Source: Chloroflexota bacterium (GTDB lineage: Bacteria > Chloroflexota > Dehalococcoidia > Lucifugimonadales > QGNO01). Taken from it: a DNA stretch of 64,000 bases. The translations under genes and the position numbers were made by a program. Below, piece by piece: positions 29,906-40,045 of the stretch. Each line of letters begins with the position of its first letter. The first letter of the stretch is position 1. The DNA lies in contig QGNO01000005.1 in NCBI GenBank assembly GCA_003228195.2, forward strand, positions 1-64,000. The letters are read 5' to 3'. Below the pieces are notes generated by a model that was given only the letters and a program-made list of their open reading frames with translations, was not told where the DNA came from and ran no database searches.

Positions 29906-31342
29906 GTGTCAATGTCAGATCTCTTTATTTCTGGGGGATATGTCGTAACTATGGATTCACAACGCCGAGTGATTGAAGACGGCGCTGTGGCTGTGAAAGG
30001 GAAATTTATCGAGGAAGTTGGTCCACGCACGGAAATCGAGGCTAGGCATAAGGATAAGCAATTAATAAATGCGAAAGGCAAAGTGGTTCTTCCAGGCCTT
30101 ATAGATGGCCATGGCCATGCTGGCCACAGCCTAGTCAAAACCTTAGGGGCTGGTCGCACTGGTGCATGGGCTGAAACAGTAGACAAGATATACGCCGAAA
30201 GTACAGATGCGCAATTTTGGTATGCCGATGCACTTCTTACATCATTGGAACGCATAAAATTCGGGGTGACGACCGGCGTATCTTTCTTCGGTGGCGGGAC
30301 CATGGTAGTTAGGTCAGATGAACCCTTGTACGGAGATAGTCATTGTCGGGCTATAAAAGAAATGGGAATCAGGGAGTTTCTGGCAGTCGGCCCAAGTAAT
30401 CCTCCTTATCCCAGGAAGTACGTAAGCTGGGAAAATGACGCTTCCACGGAAAAACTTGTCGAATTCGACGATTATGTAAAAACATCGGAGAGCTTGATAA
30501 ATAAATGGCATGGTCAATCGGATGGGAAAATAAATCTTATGGTCATGTTGCCGGTGCACAATCCAGAAAATAGCATGCAAGATTTGGATGCATTGAAATA
30601 TCAGGCAAGCACAATGAGAGGGCTTTCTAAAAAGCACAATATTATATTCGCCCAAGATGGCCACTCCAGGGGAACTGTCAAATTTGCACACGAAGAATTG
30701 GAACTACTAGGCCCAGACGTACTACTTTCACACTCTACCGGCCTTACTGATGAAGAGATATTAATTTGCAAAGAAACCGATACAAAAATAGTGCACAATC
30801 CAAGCGCCGTAGCGGCAATAATGGCAAGATGCCCAGTTCCAGAGTTAATCGACGCCGGCGTAACCGTAATATTAGGATCCGATGGAAATGCACCTGATCG
30901 TAGCTTCGATATGTTCAGACATATGGCCCAGTGCATGCATTATCAAAGGACGCACTTCCATGACCCAAGCTACATGCCTAATGGCAAAATCTTAGAAATG
31001 GTTACAATCGATTCTGCAAAGGCGTTGGGAATTCAGGAAAAAATAGGATCCCTAGAGATAAACAAAAGTGCGGATATCATATTGATTGATATGGAAAAGC
31101 CGCATTTATATCCACCCAACATGCCACTATTTCGCATTACCAACTTTGCGAGTGGACATGATGTGCATACAGTTATAGTAGACGGAGCCATTATTATGGA
31201 GGACCGAGTAACAAAGCTAGTAAACGAAAAAGATGTTCTGTGTTTAGCTCGTAACGCTACCGACACAATGCTAGATCGAGCAAATGTAAGGGATCTCTTA
31301 ACCATACCGGAAGGATTCTGGGGCAAGAGCAAGTTTCCCTAG
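29906..31342 (+). CDS. Amidohydrolase family protein (TrzN/AtzA/guanine deaminase-like)
   Basis: VVLPGLIDGHGHAGHSL metal-binding motif, HSTGLTDEEI, LGSDGNAPDRSFDMF. Confidence 0.9.
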   Translation: MSMSDLFISGGYVVTMDSQRRVIEDGAVAVKGKFIEEVGPRTEIEARHKDKQLINAKGKVVLPGLIDGHGHAGHSLVKTLGAGRTGAWAETVDKIYAESTDAQFWYADALLTSLERIKFGVTTGVSFFGGGTMVVRSDEPLYGDSHCRAIKEMGIREFLAVGPSNPPYPRKYVSWENDASTEKLVEFDDYVKTSESLINKWHGQSDGKINLMVMLPVHNPENSMQDLDALKYQASTMRGLSKKHNIIFAQDGHSRGTVKFAHEELELLGPDVLLSHSTGLTDEEILICKETDTKIVHNPSAVAAIMARCPVPELIDAGVTVILGSDGNAPDRSFDMFRHMAQCMHYQRTHFHDPSYMPNGKILEMVTIDSAKALGIQEKIGSLEINKSADIILIDMEKPHLYPPNMPLFRITNFASGHDVHTVIVDGAIIMEDRVTKLVNEKDVLCLARNATDTMLDRANVRDLLTIPEGFWGKSKFP

Positions 31343-31363
31343 GCAAAAAATCAGGTTTTTATA

Positions 31364-31440
31364 AGCTAATGCTCTATCTAGACAATCGCTTACTTATTAA
31401 AACAACCAAATCTTACTTCAGCAGGTAGAGCACATTAGCT
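31364..31440. repeat. Long-spaced imperfect inverted repeat in convergent intergenic region
   Basis: AGCTAATGCTCTATCT (31364-31379) pairs with AGGTAGAGCACATTAGCT (31423-31440): 16 bp including one G-U and a 2-nt bulge, 43-nt loop. Confidence 0.6.
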
Positions 31441-31450
31441 CACACATCTC

Positions 31451-33505
31451 TTAAATGAATAGCGGTCCAAAAACAAGCGACACTATAGCCATAAGCTTGA
31501 TCAAAATGTTTAAAGCAGGCCCGCTGGTATCCTTGAACGGATCGCCCACAGTATCACCTACAACGGCGGCGTGATGGGCGTCTGAGCCTTTGCCTCCATG
31601 ATTACCTAACTCGATGTATTTCTTGGCATTATCCCACGCACCGCCGGCATTAGCCATCGTAACGGCCAACAGAAAACCCGTAGCTATGGATCCAATTAAT
31701 AGACCACCGAGCGCCTCAGCACCCATAATAGATCCAACAGCAACAGGCGCAATTATCGCTATTAGCCCAGGGGCAATCATTTCCCGAATCGCGCCTTGAG
31801 TACTGATATCAACCGCCTTAGCGTAATCGGGTCTTGCAGTCCCTTCCAGAATACCTGGAATCTCTCTAAATTGGCGTCGGACTTCTTCAATCATTTCATT
31901 AGCCGCACGACCTACAGCCTGCATAGTTAAAGACGAAAATATGAATGGCAGCAGAGATCCAATTAGTAAACCAATAAGAACTTTTGGCTGAATCAAGTCA
32001 AGCGCGCTGATATTAGTTATCTGGGAATACGCCACCATCAAAGCTAGTGCAGTTAGAACTGCCGAACCTATTGCAAATCCTTTGCCCGTAGCTGCCGTAG
32101 TGTTCCCCAATGCATCAAGCGCATCAGTACGTTCTCTAACCTCTGAAGGTAACCCGGCTTGCTCTGCAATACCCCCGGCATTATCGGCCACCGGACCATA
32201 TGCATCTGTAGCCAAAGTTATCCCAAGGGTGGATAACATTCCAACAGCAGCAAGCGAAATTCCGTAGATACCCGCTAGTGAATCGGCAATCCATATTCCA
32301 ACTATGACTGCTATCAGAGGTATCAAAGTACTAAACATACCGAGGCCTATGCCACCCATAATAATCGTAGCTGGGCCGGTGAGTGCCTGTTCAGATAATT
32401 TCTTGGTAGGGCCGTATTCGTATGCAGTATAGTATTCGGTCGCGGACCCTATGACCTGACCAACCACTAGCCCAACTAACACCACCCAAAACAATCGAAT
32501 GTCTAAGTCGAGCAAAATGACTGTTACCAATGTGCCAATTAATACAAGTGCTCCTGCAAAGTAAACTCCTGTCCTTAGCGCCCACAACAACCTACCCATG
32601 CTGGCATTTTCAGAAGTCCTCACAACAAACGTTCCCAATATGGCAGCGATTATCCCGATGGATGCCACTATGAATGGCAGTACGAATCTAGCACTGTCAA
32701 ACGAAGCATCACTAGATACCCCAAACACCGTCGCGGTAGCCCCCAAAGCTATAGCGGCAATGATCGACCCCACGTAAGATTCGAATAAATCAGCTCCCAT
32801 GCCAGCGACATCACCGACATTGTCACCCACATTATCAGCGATGGTGGCAGGGTTACGTGGGTCATCTTCTGGTATGTTCTGTTCAACTTTACCAACTAGA
32901 TCGGCTCCAACATCAGCTGCCTTTGTGAAAATACCTCCGCCGACACGGGCAAACAAAGCAATAGAGGACGCTCCAAACCCAAAGCCCGCGATTATGCTTG
33001 CATCTCTAAATACCCAATAAAGAACTGCAACACCTAAGATTCCCATCCCAACAACAGTCATACCCATCACCGCTCCACTATTAAAAGCAACGCGTAATCC
33101 TTGATTCAAACCTTCCGCGGCAGCGACCGTGGTTCTAGTGTTCGCTCTAACAGCAATGTTCATTCCAATAAAACCACACAAGCCTGATCCAAAGGCTCCA
33201 ATTAGGTACGATATAGCCGTTGACGGCACTGATCTACTAGAACCTATTTTGCCCAAAATGTCGTAATCAATGAAAACAGTTATAATCAGCGAAATAATTA
33301 CTACGAAAATAGTAATTACTCTGTATTCACGCTTCAAAAAAGCCGTTGCTCCTTCTTGTATAGCTAAACCAATACTAGCTACAACTTCGTCACCTGCATT
33401 CTGTCGCATAATCTTAGTTATAAGGTATGCAGCAAATAGCAAAGCGATAAGTCCCACCAAAACAGACCCAAGTATGAACTCAGAATAATTAGTCAAAATG
33501 ACCAC
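31451..33505 (-). CDS. hppA: Membrane-bound ion-translocating pyrophosphatase
   Basis: [88 protein letters not shown]. Confidence 0.97.
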   Translation of the reverse strand: MVILTNYSEFILGSVLVGLIALLFAAYLITKIMRQNAGDEVVASIGLAIQEGATAFLKREYRVITIFVVIISLIITVFIDYDILGKIGSSRSVPSTAISYLIGAFGSGLCGFIGMNIAVRANTRTTVAAAEGLNQGLRVAFNSGAVMGMTVVGMGILGVAVLYWVFRDASIIAGFGFGASSIALFARVGGGIFTKAADVGADLVGKVEQNIPEDDPRNPATIADNVGDNVGDVAGMGADLFESYVGSIIAAIALGATATVFGVSSDASFDSARFVLPFIVASIGIIAAILGTFVVRTSENASMGRLLWALRTGVYFAGALVLIGTLVTVILLDLDIRLFWVVLVGLVVGQVIGSATEYYTAYEYGPTKKLSEQALTGPATIIMGGIGLGMFSTLIPLIAVIVGIWIADSLAGIYGISLAAVGMLSTLGITLATDAYGPVADNAGGIAEQAGLPSEVRERTDALDALGNTTAATGKGFAIGSAVLTALALMVAYSQITNISALDLIQPKVLIGLLIGSLLPFIFSSLTMQAVGRAANEMIEEVRRQFREIPGILEGTARPDYAKAVDISTQGAIREMIAPGLIAIIAPVAVGSIMGAEALGGLLIGSIATGFLLAVTMANAGGAWDNAKKYIELGNHGGKGSDAHHAAVVGDTVGDPFKDTSGPALNILIKLMAIVSLVFGPLFI

Positions 33506-33724
33506 TCCTCATCAATTACATTACCTCCAAGTATACCTGCTTTTTCAATACCAGTTGCGGACTCTACCACCGTGCATAACTGCCTTCAATAAATTCCAGT
33601 TTAAGTCGAGTTATTATATCTTGTATCTCAAGCATAAACCTCACATACCTAAACAAGCCATCATCACAATTCAAGGCTCTATCGCTCTGTTATACTGACC
33701 CCCTATAAACAAAAGTATGGAAAC

Positions 33725-34429
33725 ATGAAAAATCCGAACCGAAATAGCTTATTTGGGCGTCTTTTCAACTCGATAGGGTCGAGCCTAATAGGGCAAACTG
33801 AGCGTGGCATAACGCGGCATATTAAATTGGCTCTAGTTGCCGGCTCACTACTGCTGATACCGTTAGGACTGACTTATTTGCTTGTTAAATGGCTGTTCAA
33901 TTCGATTGACAGTATCCTGCAGCCATTTATGCAATGGCTATTCATACGTTACCAAATAGATATCGAATTTCCAGGATTAGGAGTCATAGTGACAGTTCTC
34001 CTCGTGTATCTTGCAGGGTTGTTTGCCACGTTCGGATTAGGGAGGTTGATCACAGGCTGGGGACAACGAGTTACTGCAAAGATTCCCCTGATCGGTCACA
34101 TATACTCCGCTTCAAGGCAACTGGTCGAATCGTTCTCCGGATCAGAGATCAAGGAAACTGGTTTCAAACGAGTGGTTTTGATCGAGTATCCAAAAGCAGG
34201 AGCATGGAGTATCGGGTTCCTGACTAACTTCACCCGCTTGGATGACGGGACAAGGCTAGCAATAGTCTACATACCTACCGCTCCGCTACCAAACTCGGGG
34301 TGGGTGGCTTTGGTACCTGTGAATCAGGTTCTAGACACTGATTTATCTGTGCGTCAAGCAATGCAGACCGTTTTTTCAGCAGGGGTAGTATCACCAACTT
34401 CATTGCAAACCCGACCGCTCAACAACTAG
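33725..34429 (+). CDS. DUF502 family membrane protein
   Basis: IPLGLTYLLVKWLFNSIDSIL, GLGRLITGWGQRVTAKIPLIGHIYSASRQLVESFSG, VYIPTAPLPNSGWVALVP. Confidence 0.85.
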   Translation: MKNPNRNSLFGRLFNSIGSSLIGQTERGITRHIKLALVAGSLLLIPLGLTYLLVKWLFNSIDSILQPFMQWLFIRYQIDIEFPGLGVIVTVLLVYLAGLFATFGLGRLITGWGQRVTAKIPLIGHIYSASRQLVESFSGSEIKETGFKRVVLIEYPKAGAWSIGFLTNFTRLDDGTRLAIVYIPTAPLPNSGWVALVPVNQVLDTDLSVRQAMQTVFSAGVVSPTSLQTRPLNN

Positions 34430-34462
34430 TTCGCACATATCCTACCTGCCGGCGGTTTCTAC

Positions 34463-35416
34463 TCAAATTGCCGCGTAAGCCGCAATCTTATCTACCAGTT
34501 TTCTCGCACTTCTCTCAGGATCTTCCGCGAGAGTGACTGCACTCATAACACATATGCCGTCAGCCCCAACTTCCAACACTGAGTCGATATTTTCAAGATT
34601 TATACCACCATTCGCAAGAAGTGGAATCTGAAGGTTTAAATCGTTAGCTTTACGTAAGGTTTCAAGCCCAGCCAAGCCAGCATGTATCGTCAAATTGCTA
34701 TCAAATATAGCGCCGACCACTACATAGTCCGCATTGTCCGATATGGCCTGTCCGACCTCTTCAACAGTAACGTTAGATTTTCCAATAAATTGACTGGAAT
34801 AAAGTATACGTCGAGCTTCATAAATAGGAAGGTCTCCTTGTCCTAAATGAAGACCGTGTGAACCGGATGCGGTAGCAAGTCCAGCACTGTCGTTAACAAT
34901 CAAAGCAGCCCCGAATTCTTCACAAATGTCCCTCAATTCGTGCCCAATTCTGAATTGATTGCCTATGTTGCTTACCTTATCCCGGTACTGAATAACAGAC
35001 GCTCCTCCGTTCAAGGCTAACCTAGCAATATCCGACACACTTCTTCCGTCTGTTTTTTCCGAATCAACAATGACATACAAACCTCGAACCGAATTCGCTC
35101 CCGATCTCCTAATCGGGCCAGCAAGTGCATTTTCGGTTTCCTGCAAAATACTCCTAAGTTCTGCCGCCACCCTCATATCATGCTGCTTTCGGCCAAAGTG
35201 ACGCAAGGAGCCGATAAATCGGTTTAATCCTGAAGCCAATGAGGCCATTTCAGGAATCCCTGGTGAGACACTAATAAACGGGTTCCCTTCTACTTGTACA
35301 GCCAGAGTACGTAACCGAGCCGCCAGCTCAGGATCCTCCAGATGCTCATCTACGGATTGAGCCAATCTATATATAGTGGATGAAGTAAAAGCTATTTCTT
35401 GAGGTGGAAATGTCAT
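34463..35416 (-). CDS. thiE: Thiamine-phosphate synthase with N-terminal helical extension
   Basis: C-terminal ThiE motifs GGASVIQYRDK, LIVNDSAGLA, GLHLGQGDLP, NVTVEEVGQA, LLANGGINLENI; about 105 aa N-terminal extension. Confidence 0.88.
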   Translation of the reverse strand: MTFPPQEIAFTSSTIYRLAQSVDEHLEDPELAARLRTLAVQVEGNPFISVSPGIPEMASLASGLNRFIGSLRHFGRKQHDMRVAAELRSILQETENALAGPIRRSGANSVRGLYVIVDSEKTDGRSVSDIARLALNGGASVIQYRDKVSNIGNQFRIGHELRDICEEFGAALIVNDSAGLATASGSHGLHLGQGDLPIYEARRILYSSQFIGKSNVTVEEVGQAISDNADYVVVGAIFDSNLTIHAGLAGLETLRKANDLNLQIPLLANGGINLENIDSVLEVGADGICVMSAVTLAEDPERSARKLVDKIAAYAAI

Positions 35417-35477
35417 GTTAATACACTAATGTTACTTAAGTTCTCGTAGTTGCGCTACAGCAGCCATGATATTATTT

Positions 35478-35801
35478 TCATTCACCGGCAGTCGTATGCC
35501 CACCTTCTTCGATAAACTCGTCAAAATCATGCCCCCAATCATCTCCCATGTCACGGCGCATACCTTTCACAAAGTTTTTCATGCTCTCTGGATCATTTTC
35601 GTCGAAATCCGACATAGTTTCCTGTGAAGGAATACTGATTCCAGAATCCCACGACTGACGGACAGAGAACCTTGAAAGCAACCTAGTCATCCTTCCACTG
35701 TCACAACTTGCGCATCTGGGTAAGTTCACATCAGAGAAGGACCTGAAAAAATGTGACGTCCTTTTCCCGCAATCTTCGCATTTGTAATCGTGGATAGGCA
35801 T
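35478..35801 (-). CDS. FmdB-family zinc-ribbon protein
   Basis: MPIHDYKCEDCGKRTSHFF...LPRCASCDSGRMTRLLSRF. Confidence 0.88.
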   Translation of the reverse strand: MPIHDYKCEDCGKRTSHFFRSFSDVNLPRCASCDSGRMTRLLSRFSVRQSWDSGISIPSQETMSDFDENDPESMKNFVKGMRRDMGDDWGHDFDEFIEEGGHTTAGE

Positions 35802-35806
35802 GGCGT

Positions 35807-36457
35807 CTAACAGGATTTTACCATAAAGTTAACATTAGCCTCTAAATAAAAGTTTCTGACAGGTGCGAACGACAGGCGATGTATTGGAGAAGGCCCGAAT
35901 TTGTTGAGATTGCTGACATGTTCTCGTGACGGGTAACCTTTGTGCTTGGAAAATCCATACATTGGGTAAATGTCATGCCAAACCCCCATTTCGTAATCTC
36001 TGGCAACTTTCGCGACTATGGAAGCGGCCGCTATGGACTTACATAAAGTGTCACCCTTAAAAAGAGAGGTACTTGGCACTCCGAGTTCAGGCAGTGTAAC
36101 CGCATCAACAAGGACATGGTCAGGTTTGACGCCGAGACCAAGTATGGCATCGAGCATGGTAGCTTTCGTAGCACCGACAATTCCCATCTTATCTACCGCT
36201 TCAGAATCCAATGAAGCAATACTAAAAGAGGTAGCATGATCTTTAATTAAGGTTGCCAGCTTTTCCCTCTTACCAGCAGACAGAGCTTTACTATCATTGA
36301 TGTCTCGGTACCACTTATGATCAGCTCCGGCATCAAGAATGACAGCAGCCGAAACTACCGGCCCTGCTATTGGGCCGCGGCCCACTTCATCTACCCCAGC
36401 TACAAACAAGTAACCCTGATCATTAAGAAAGTTTTCGTAATTCCAAGTGGGTTTCAT
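35807..36457 (-). CDS. rnhB: Ribonuclease HII
   Basis: VAGVDEVGRGPIAGPVVSAAV, NDSKALSAGKRE, SIAAASIVAKVARD motifs. Confidence 0.96.
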   Translation of the reverse strand: MKPTWNYENFLNDQGYLFVAGVDEVGRGPIAGPVVSAAVILDAGADHKWYRDINDSKALSAGKREKLATLIKDHATSFSIASLDSEAVDKMGIVGATKATMLDAILGLGVKPDHVLVDAVTLPELGVPSTSLFKGDTLCKSIAAASIVAKVARDYEMGVWHDIYPMYGFSKHKGYPSREHVSNLNKFGPSPIHRLSFAPVRNFYLEANVNFMVKSC

Positions 36458-36521
36458 GAAAATATCAACTTAATTTATTGGCCGAAACACCTAGTCAGAT
36501 TTACCCATTAATTGAATAAGC

Positions 36522-37682
36522 CTAATCCACTGACTTTGTGCTGATTTCATCCAATGCCATTTCGTTAGAATCTGAGTCAATTTGACCTACATCACCAAAA
36601 TACTGCCCCTCTATGATCCCACCACCGATTAGCTCATCTTCTTTGTAGAAAGCAACGGCCTGCCCAGGGGTTACAGCCCTCTGAGGCCTCTCGAATTTGA
36701 GCACTGCCGATCCTCCTTGAACAAATAGGGAGGCTGGCTCCTCTAAGGCCTTATATCTAATTTTCGCCGTAACTTTTGTAGGAACGGACGGAGTGTTAAC
36801 TACGAAATTTACTCTCGAAGCCCACAGAGTATCGCTAAGTAGTTGTTCCTTTCCACCAACAATAACTTGACTGTTATTAGCATTCACGCCGATGACAAAT
36901 AAAGGTTTTCCTGTGGCTAAGCCAAGCCCTTTTCTCTGTCCAACAGTAAAGTTCTGGATTCCTTGATGAGCACCAATGACTTTACCTTCGATATCAACAA
37001 TGTCTCCACTTATGGTTTTGACTCTGTCGTTGATGAACGAGCGATAATCTCCATCTGGAATAAAACAGATTTCTTGGCTGTCTGCTTTATCCGCCACTGG
37101 CAAACCTGCTTTCAATGCAAAATCTCTAATTTCATGCTTAGGGTACCATCCAACAGGCAAGAGCGTTCGTTCGAGTAATTGTTGATCCAAATTAAACAGC
37201 ACATATGACTGATCCTTTGATGGGTCAATTCCTTTAAGAAGGTGATATACACCATCAGTTTTTCTAATCCTAGCGTAGTGCCCCGTAGCAATATAGTCAG
37301 CTTTTAAAGCCATCGCCCTCTGAAAAAGAAAAGAGAATTTTATCTTATCGTTGCATGCAAGGCAGGGATGAGGAGTGCGCCCTAACGTGTACTCTTCACA
37401 AAAATAGTCGATCACAAATTCTTTGAATTCACGTTCGAAGTTCATCAGGTAATGAGGGATACCTACTATCTGGCAAACTCGTCTGGCATCATCGACATCT
37501 TGCGGTGTGCAACATCCCTTGTTGTAGGTCGTAACTGCACTGGCTTCATCATAAGGGAACAATCTCATAGTGACGCCTACAACATCGTATCCCTGCTCCT
37601 TCAAAAGCAGAGCTGCGACTGAAGAATCAACTCCGCCACTCATCGCAACAACCACTCTAGCTTTAATATCCAAGGGCACCAT
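36522..37682 (-). CDS. mnmA: tRNA-specific 2-thiouridylase MnmA
   Basis: VVVAMSGGVDSSVAA, CNDKIKF, ATGHYARI, DKADSQEICFIPDGDY; ATG at 37682 preferred to the track start at 37733. Confidence 0.94.
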   Translation of the reverse strand: MVPLDIKARVVVAMSGGVDSSVAALLLKEQGYDVVGVTMRLFPYDEASAVTTYNKGCCTPQDVDDARRVCQIVGIPHYLMNFEREFKEFVIDYFCEEYTLGRTPHPCLACNDKIKFSFLFQRAMALKADYIATGHYARIRKTDGVYHLLKGIDPSKDQSYVLFNLDQQLLERTLLPVGWYPKHEIRDFALKAGLPVADKADSQEICFIPDGDYRSFINDRVKTISGDIVDIEGKVIGAHQGIQNFTVGQRKGLGLATGKPLFVIGVNANNSQVIVGGKEQLLSDTLWASRVNFVVNTPSVPTKVTAKIRYKALEEPASLFVQGGSAVLKFERPQRAVTPGQAVAFYKEDELIGGGIIEGQYFGDVGQIDSDSNEMALDEISTKSVD

Positions 37683-37813
37683 AGTAAGTTCGAAACAGTA
37701 TAACAGTGTACATTTGATAAAATAAGAGAGCAACGAAATTGCGAAATCAATCTACAAAAGGATCATATTAATTTTTAGATATCCTGTAAGAGATGTTATT
37801 ATTCACCTAAGGG

Positions 37814-38200
37814 TTGAAAATGGTGGATCGCCATGCATCCCAATTGGAGGTCGAGCTGAATCCGTTTGAAATCGCAAAACGAGTGGTAGAAATTGCCGAG
37901 GAGAAGCAGGCTTCAGACATACTCATCCTAGATCTCCGTGAAATCAGTAACATTGCTGACTTTTTCGTGATTATGACTGCAGAAAGCCAGCGACAAATGG
38001 AAGCGCTTGCTGAGGACATCGTACGCTCTATCAAAAAGTCCAAGAAAGATTTGTACCATAAGGAAGGCAATACCGATTCCGGATGGTTACTATTAGACTA
38101 CGGAGACGTGATAGTACATGTGTTTGCGCCCAAAGAAAGGCACTACTATAGATTAGAGGAATTTTGGTCAGACAGCAAAGAAGTCGTCAGGATTCAATAA
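37814..38200 (+). CDS. rsfS: Ribosomal silencing factor RsfS
   Basis: KQASDILILDLREISNIADFFVIMTAESQRQM, GNTDSGWLLLDYGDVIVHVFAPKERHYYRLEEFW. Confidence 0.94.
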   Translation: MKMVDRHASQLEVELNPFEIAKRVVEIAEEKQASDILILDLREISNIADFFVIMTAESQRQMEALAEDIVRSIKKSKKDLYHKEGNTDSGWLLLDYGDVIVHVFAPKERHYYRLEEFWSDSKEVVRIQ

Positions 38201-38675
38201 TCCACCCATCCAAATCCCTGTCATAATCCAACAAGTCGCCGTCACTAAAGAACCTAGATATCTCCTCGCGGGCCGATTCAGGAGAATCTGAGCCATGAAT
38301 TATATTGCGCCCCATGTCTTGGGCAAAGTCACCTCGGATCGATCCCAAGTCAGCCTGCGAAGGGTCCGTGGCGCCCATTGTTCGCCGAACTAAGCCTACA
38401 GCGCCCTTGCCCTCAAGCACTAGAGCAACTACTGGAGAGGAGGTAATAAAGCTCACCAAACCTTTGAAAAATGGTTTGTCAGTATGAGCCGCATAGTGTT
38501 CCTCGGCCAACTCTTCGGAGATCCTAATAATTTTCAACGCGACTATTTTTAGACCACGGTATTCTAATCGCGTTATAACTTGACCTATTAAACCCCTTTG
38601 CACTGCATCAGGCTTTATTAATACTAGCGTCCGTTCCATATCTGCCTTCCTTGAAATTACTAAGTTCGTACCCAC
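38187..38675 (-). CDS. ndk: Nucleoside-diphosphate kinase
   Basis: MERTLVLIKPDAVQRGLIGQVI, MGATDPSQADLGSIRGDFAQDMGRNIIHGSDSPESA; ATG at the MERTLVLIKPD position is the likely start. Confidence 0.95.
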   Translation of the reverse strand: MGTNLVISRKADMERTLVLIKPDAVQRGLIGQVITRLEYRGLKIVALKIIRISEELAEEHYAAHTDKPFFKGLVSFITSSPVVALVLEGKGAVGLVRRTMGATDPSQADLGSIRGDFAQDMGRNIIHGSDSPESAREEISRFFSDGDLLDYDRDLDGWIIES

Positions 38676-38794
38676 TGAGAACGTTTGATACGTCCAAGTG
38701 TACGGCCTAATTTACCAATAACCCTAACAAACAAATCCTCAACTAAACAACCTGTGCAAATTAAAGGAATCGCTTATTTGCTTGGGTAACTTGC

Positions 38795-39484
38795 CTAAAT
38801 TGCACCTTGCTTAGGCAAGGTAATGGTAGGTTGCCTCAAATAGTGTGCTTGCATTGATTCTGGACTCTCGAAAATGCCTTCCTTAAATCTACCCATTGAA
38901 ATCTGCGCAAGTGATATAGCCCGTTTTGGTGGCGAGTTTGGTAACGCCAATCTTAAGTAGCCAGGCTTGTGTGTCGTAAATAAATCCATGTGAGCTTCCA
39001 ACCCCTCACCGCAAATTATTGAATCCTCCTCAAGCGAATCGAAGAGTTCGATTGGCTCGACAATGCGTTCTGATTCTTTCTGGTAAATACGACCGTCATC
39101 ATAACTAAACGAGGCGCAACTAACTTCCCCTCTGCCAGCATCTATAACGGCGCAAACGATCGGCCCCAGTCTCAAATAAGGCCAAGCTTCGACCTCTAGC
39201 GTAGTCGCCGTAACCAAAGGCAAATCCAGTGACCAAGCGAGACCCTTCGCTATGCTAATCCCAACTCGTAAGGAACTAAAATTGCCTGGTCCTTTAGCAA
39301 TTGCCACAGCTTTGAGACAGTTCTTGCTGATTCCCTGAATATCGAGTAACTGTTCTATAGCCGGCGCCGTTTCTATGCTATGGTTTCGCTCAGAGCGCCA
39401 ATGAACCGATCTTAGAATTTGCAATTCATCATTGATCAGAGCCAGTCCTGCATTTCTAGTTGACGTATCTATTGCGAGCAACAT
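38795..39484 (-). CDS. tsaB: tRNA threonylcarbamoyladenosine biosynthesis protein TsaB
   Basis: MLLAIDTSTRNAGLAL, AIAKGPGNFSSLRVGISIAKGLAWSLDLPL. Confidence 0.93.
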   Translation of the reverse strand: MLLAIDTSTRNAGLALINDELQILRSVHWRSERNHSIETAPAIEQLLDIQGISKNCLKAVAIAKGPGNFSSLRVGISIAKGLAWSLDLPLVTATTLEVEAWPYLRLGPIVCAVIDAGRGEVSCASFSYDDGRIYQKESERIVEPIELFDSLEEDSIICGEGLEAHMDLFTTHKPGYLRLALPNSPPKRAISLAQISMGRFKEGIFESPESMQAHYLRQPTITLPKQGAI

Positions 39485-39595
39485 GGTAATCTTTTGTCTC
39501 CAGCATTAATCTATCTATCACTCTTTCACAATTTCAAGCACCCACATCACCTTAGCGAAAGCGGGCCATCTTTTTAGATAATTGTTATGTTTTTC

Positions 39596-40045
39596 CTAAC
39601 CAACCAAATGCACTAAATTCTTGTATCTATCTCCAATTCCTTCAAGCACAATTCGCCTTTTTGATTCGCCGCAATCCTCTAACATAATTGACAGATGGTT
39701 GAATGAAAAAAGAAATGGCGCCCTCTCAGCCCACTCTACTACTGTAATTCCATCTCCTTGAAAATACTCATCCAGCCCCAACGCCTCAATCTCAACGTCG
39801 CTACTAAGCCGATAAAGATCGATATGATAAAGGGTGTGCCTACCGTAATGCTCGTTTACCAAGATAAAGGTTGGGCTTCTAACCGGCCCATCAATCCCTA
39901 AACCCTCGGCCATCCCTTGGACTAAACAAGTTTTGCCTGCACCTAGAGTTCCCTGCAACAGTATGATGTCACCAGGCTCACAAATACGAGCTATGGTTTT
40001 TCCCAATTGCTGTGTTTCCTGAGGAGATGTTGTCTCTAATATCAT
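39596..40045 (-). CDS. tsaE: tRNA threonylcarbamoyladenosine biosynthesis ATPase TsaE
   Basis: LLQGTLGAGKTCLVQGMAEGLGI, VRSPTFILVNEH, HIDLYRL, VVEWAER. Confidence 0.95.
   Translation of the reverse strand: MILETTSPQETQQLGKTIARICEPGDIILLQGTLGAGKTCLVQGMAEGLGIDGPVRSPTFILVNEHYGRHTLYHIDLYRLSSDVEIEALGLDEYFQGDGITVVEWAERAPFLFSFNHLSIMLEDCGESKRRIVLEGIGDRYKNLVHLVG

Noticed and set aside
38187-38200. 14-nt convergent overlap of rsfS and ndk
   Set aside because: Short tail-to-tail overlaps are common in compact genomes.
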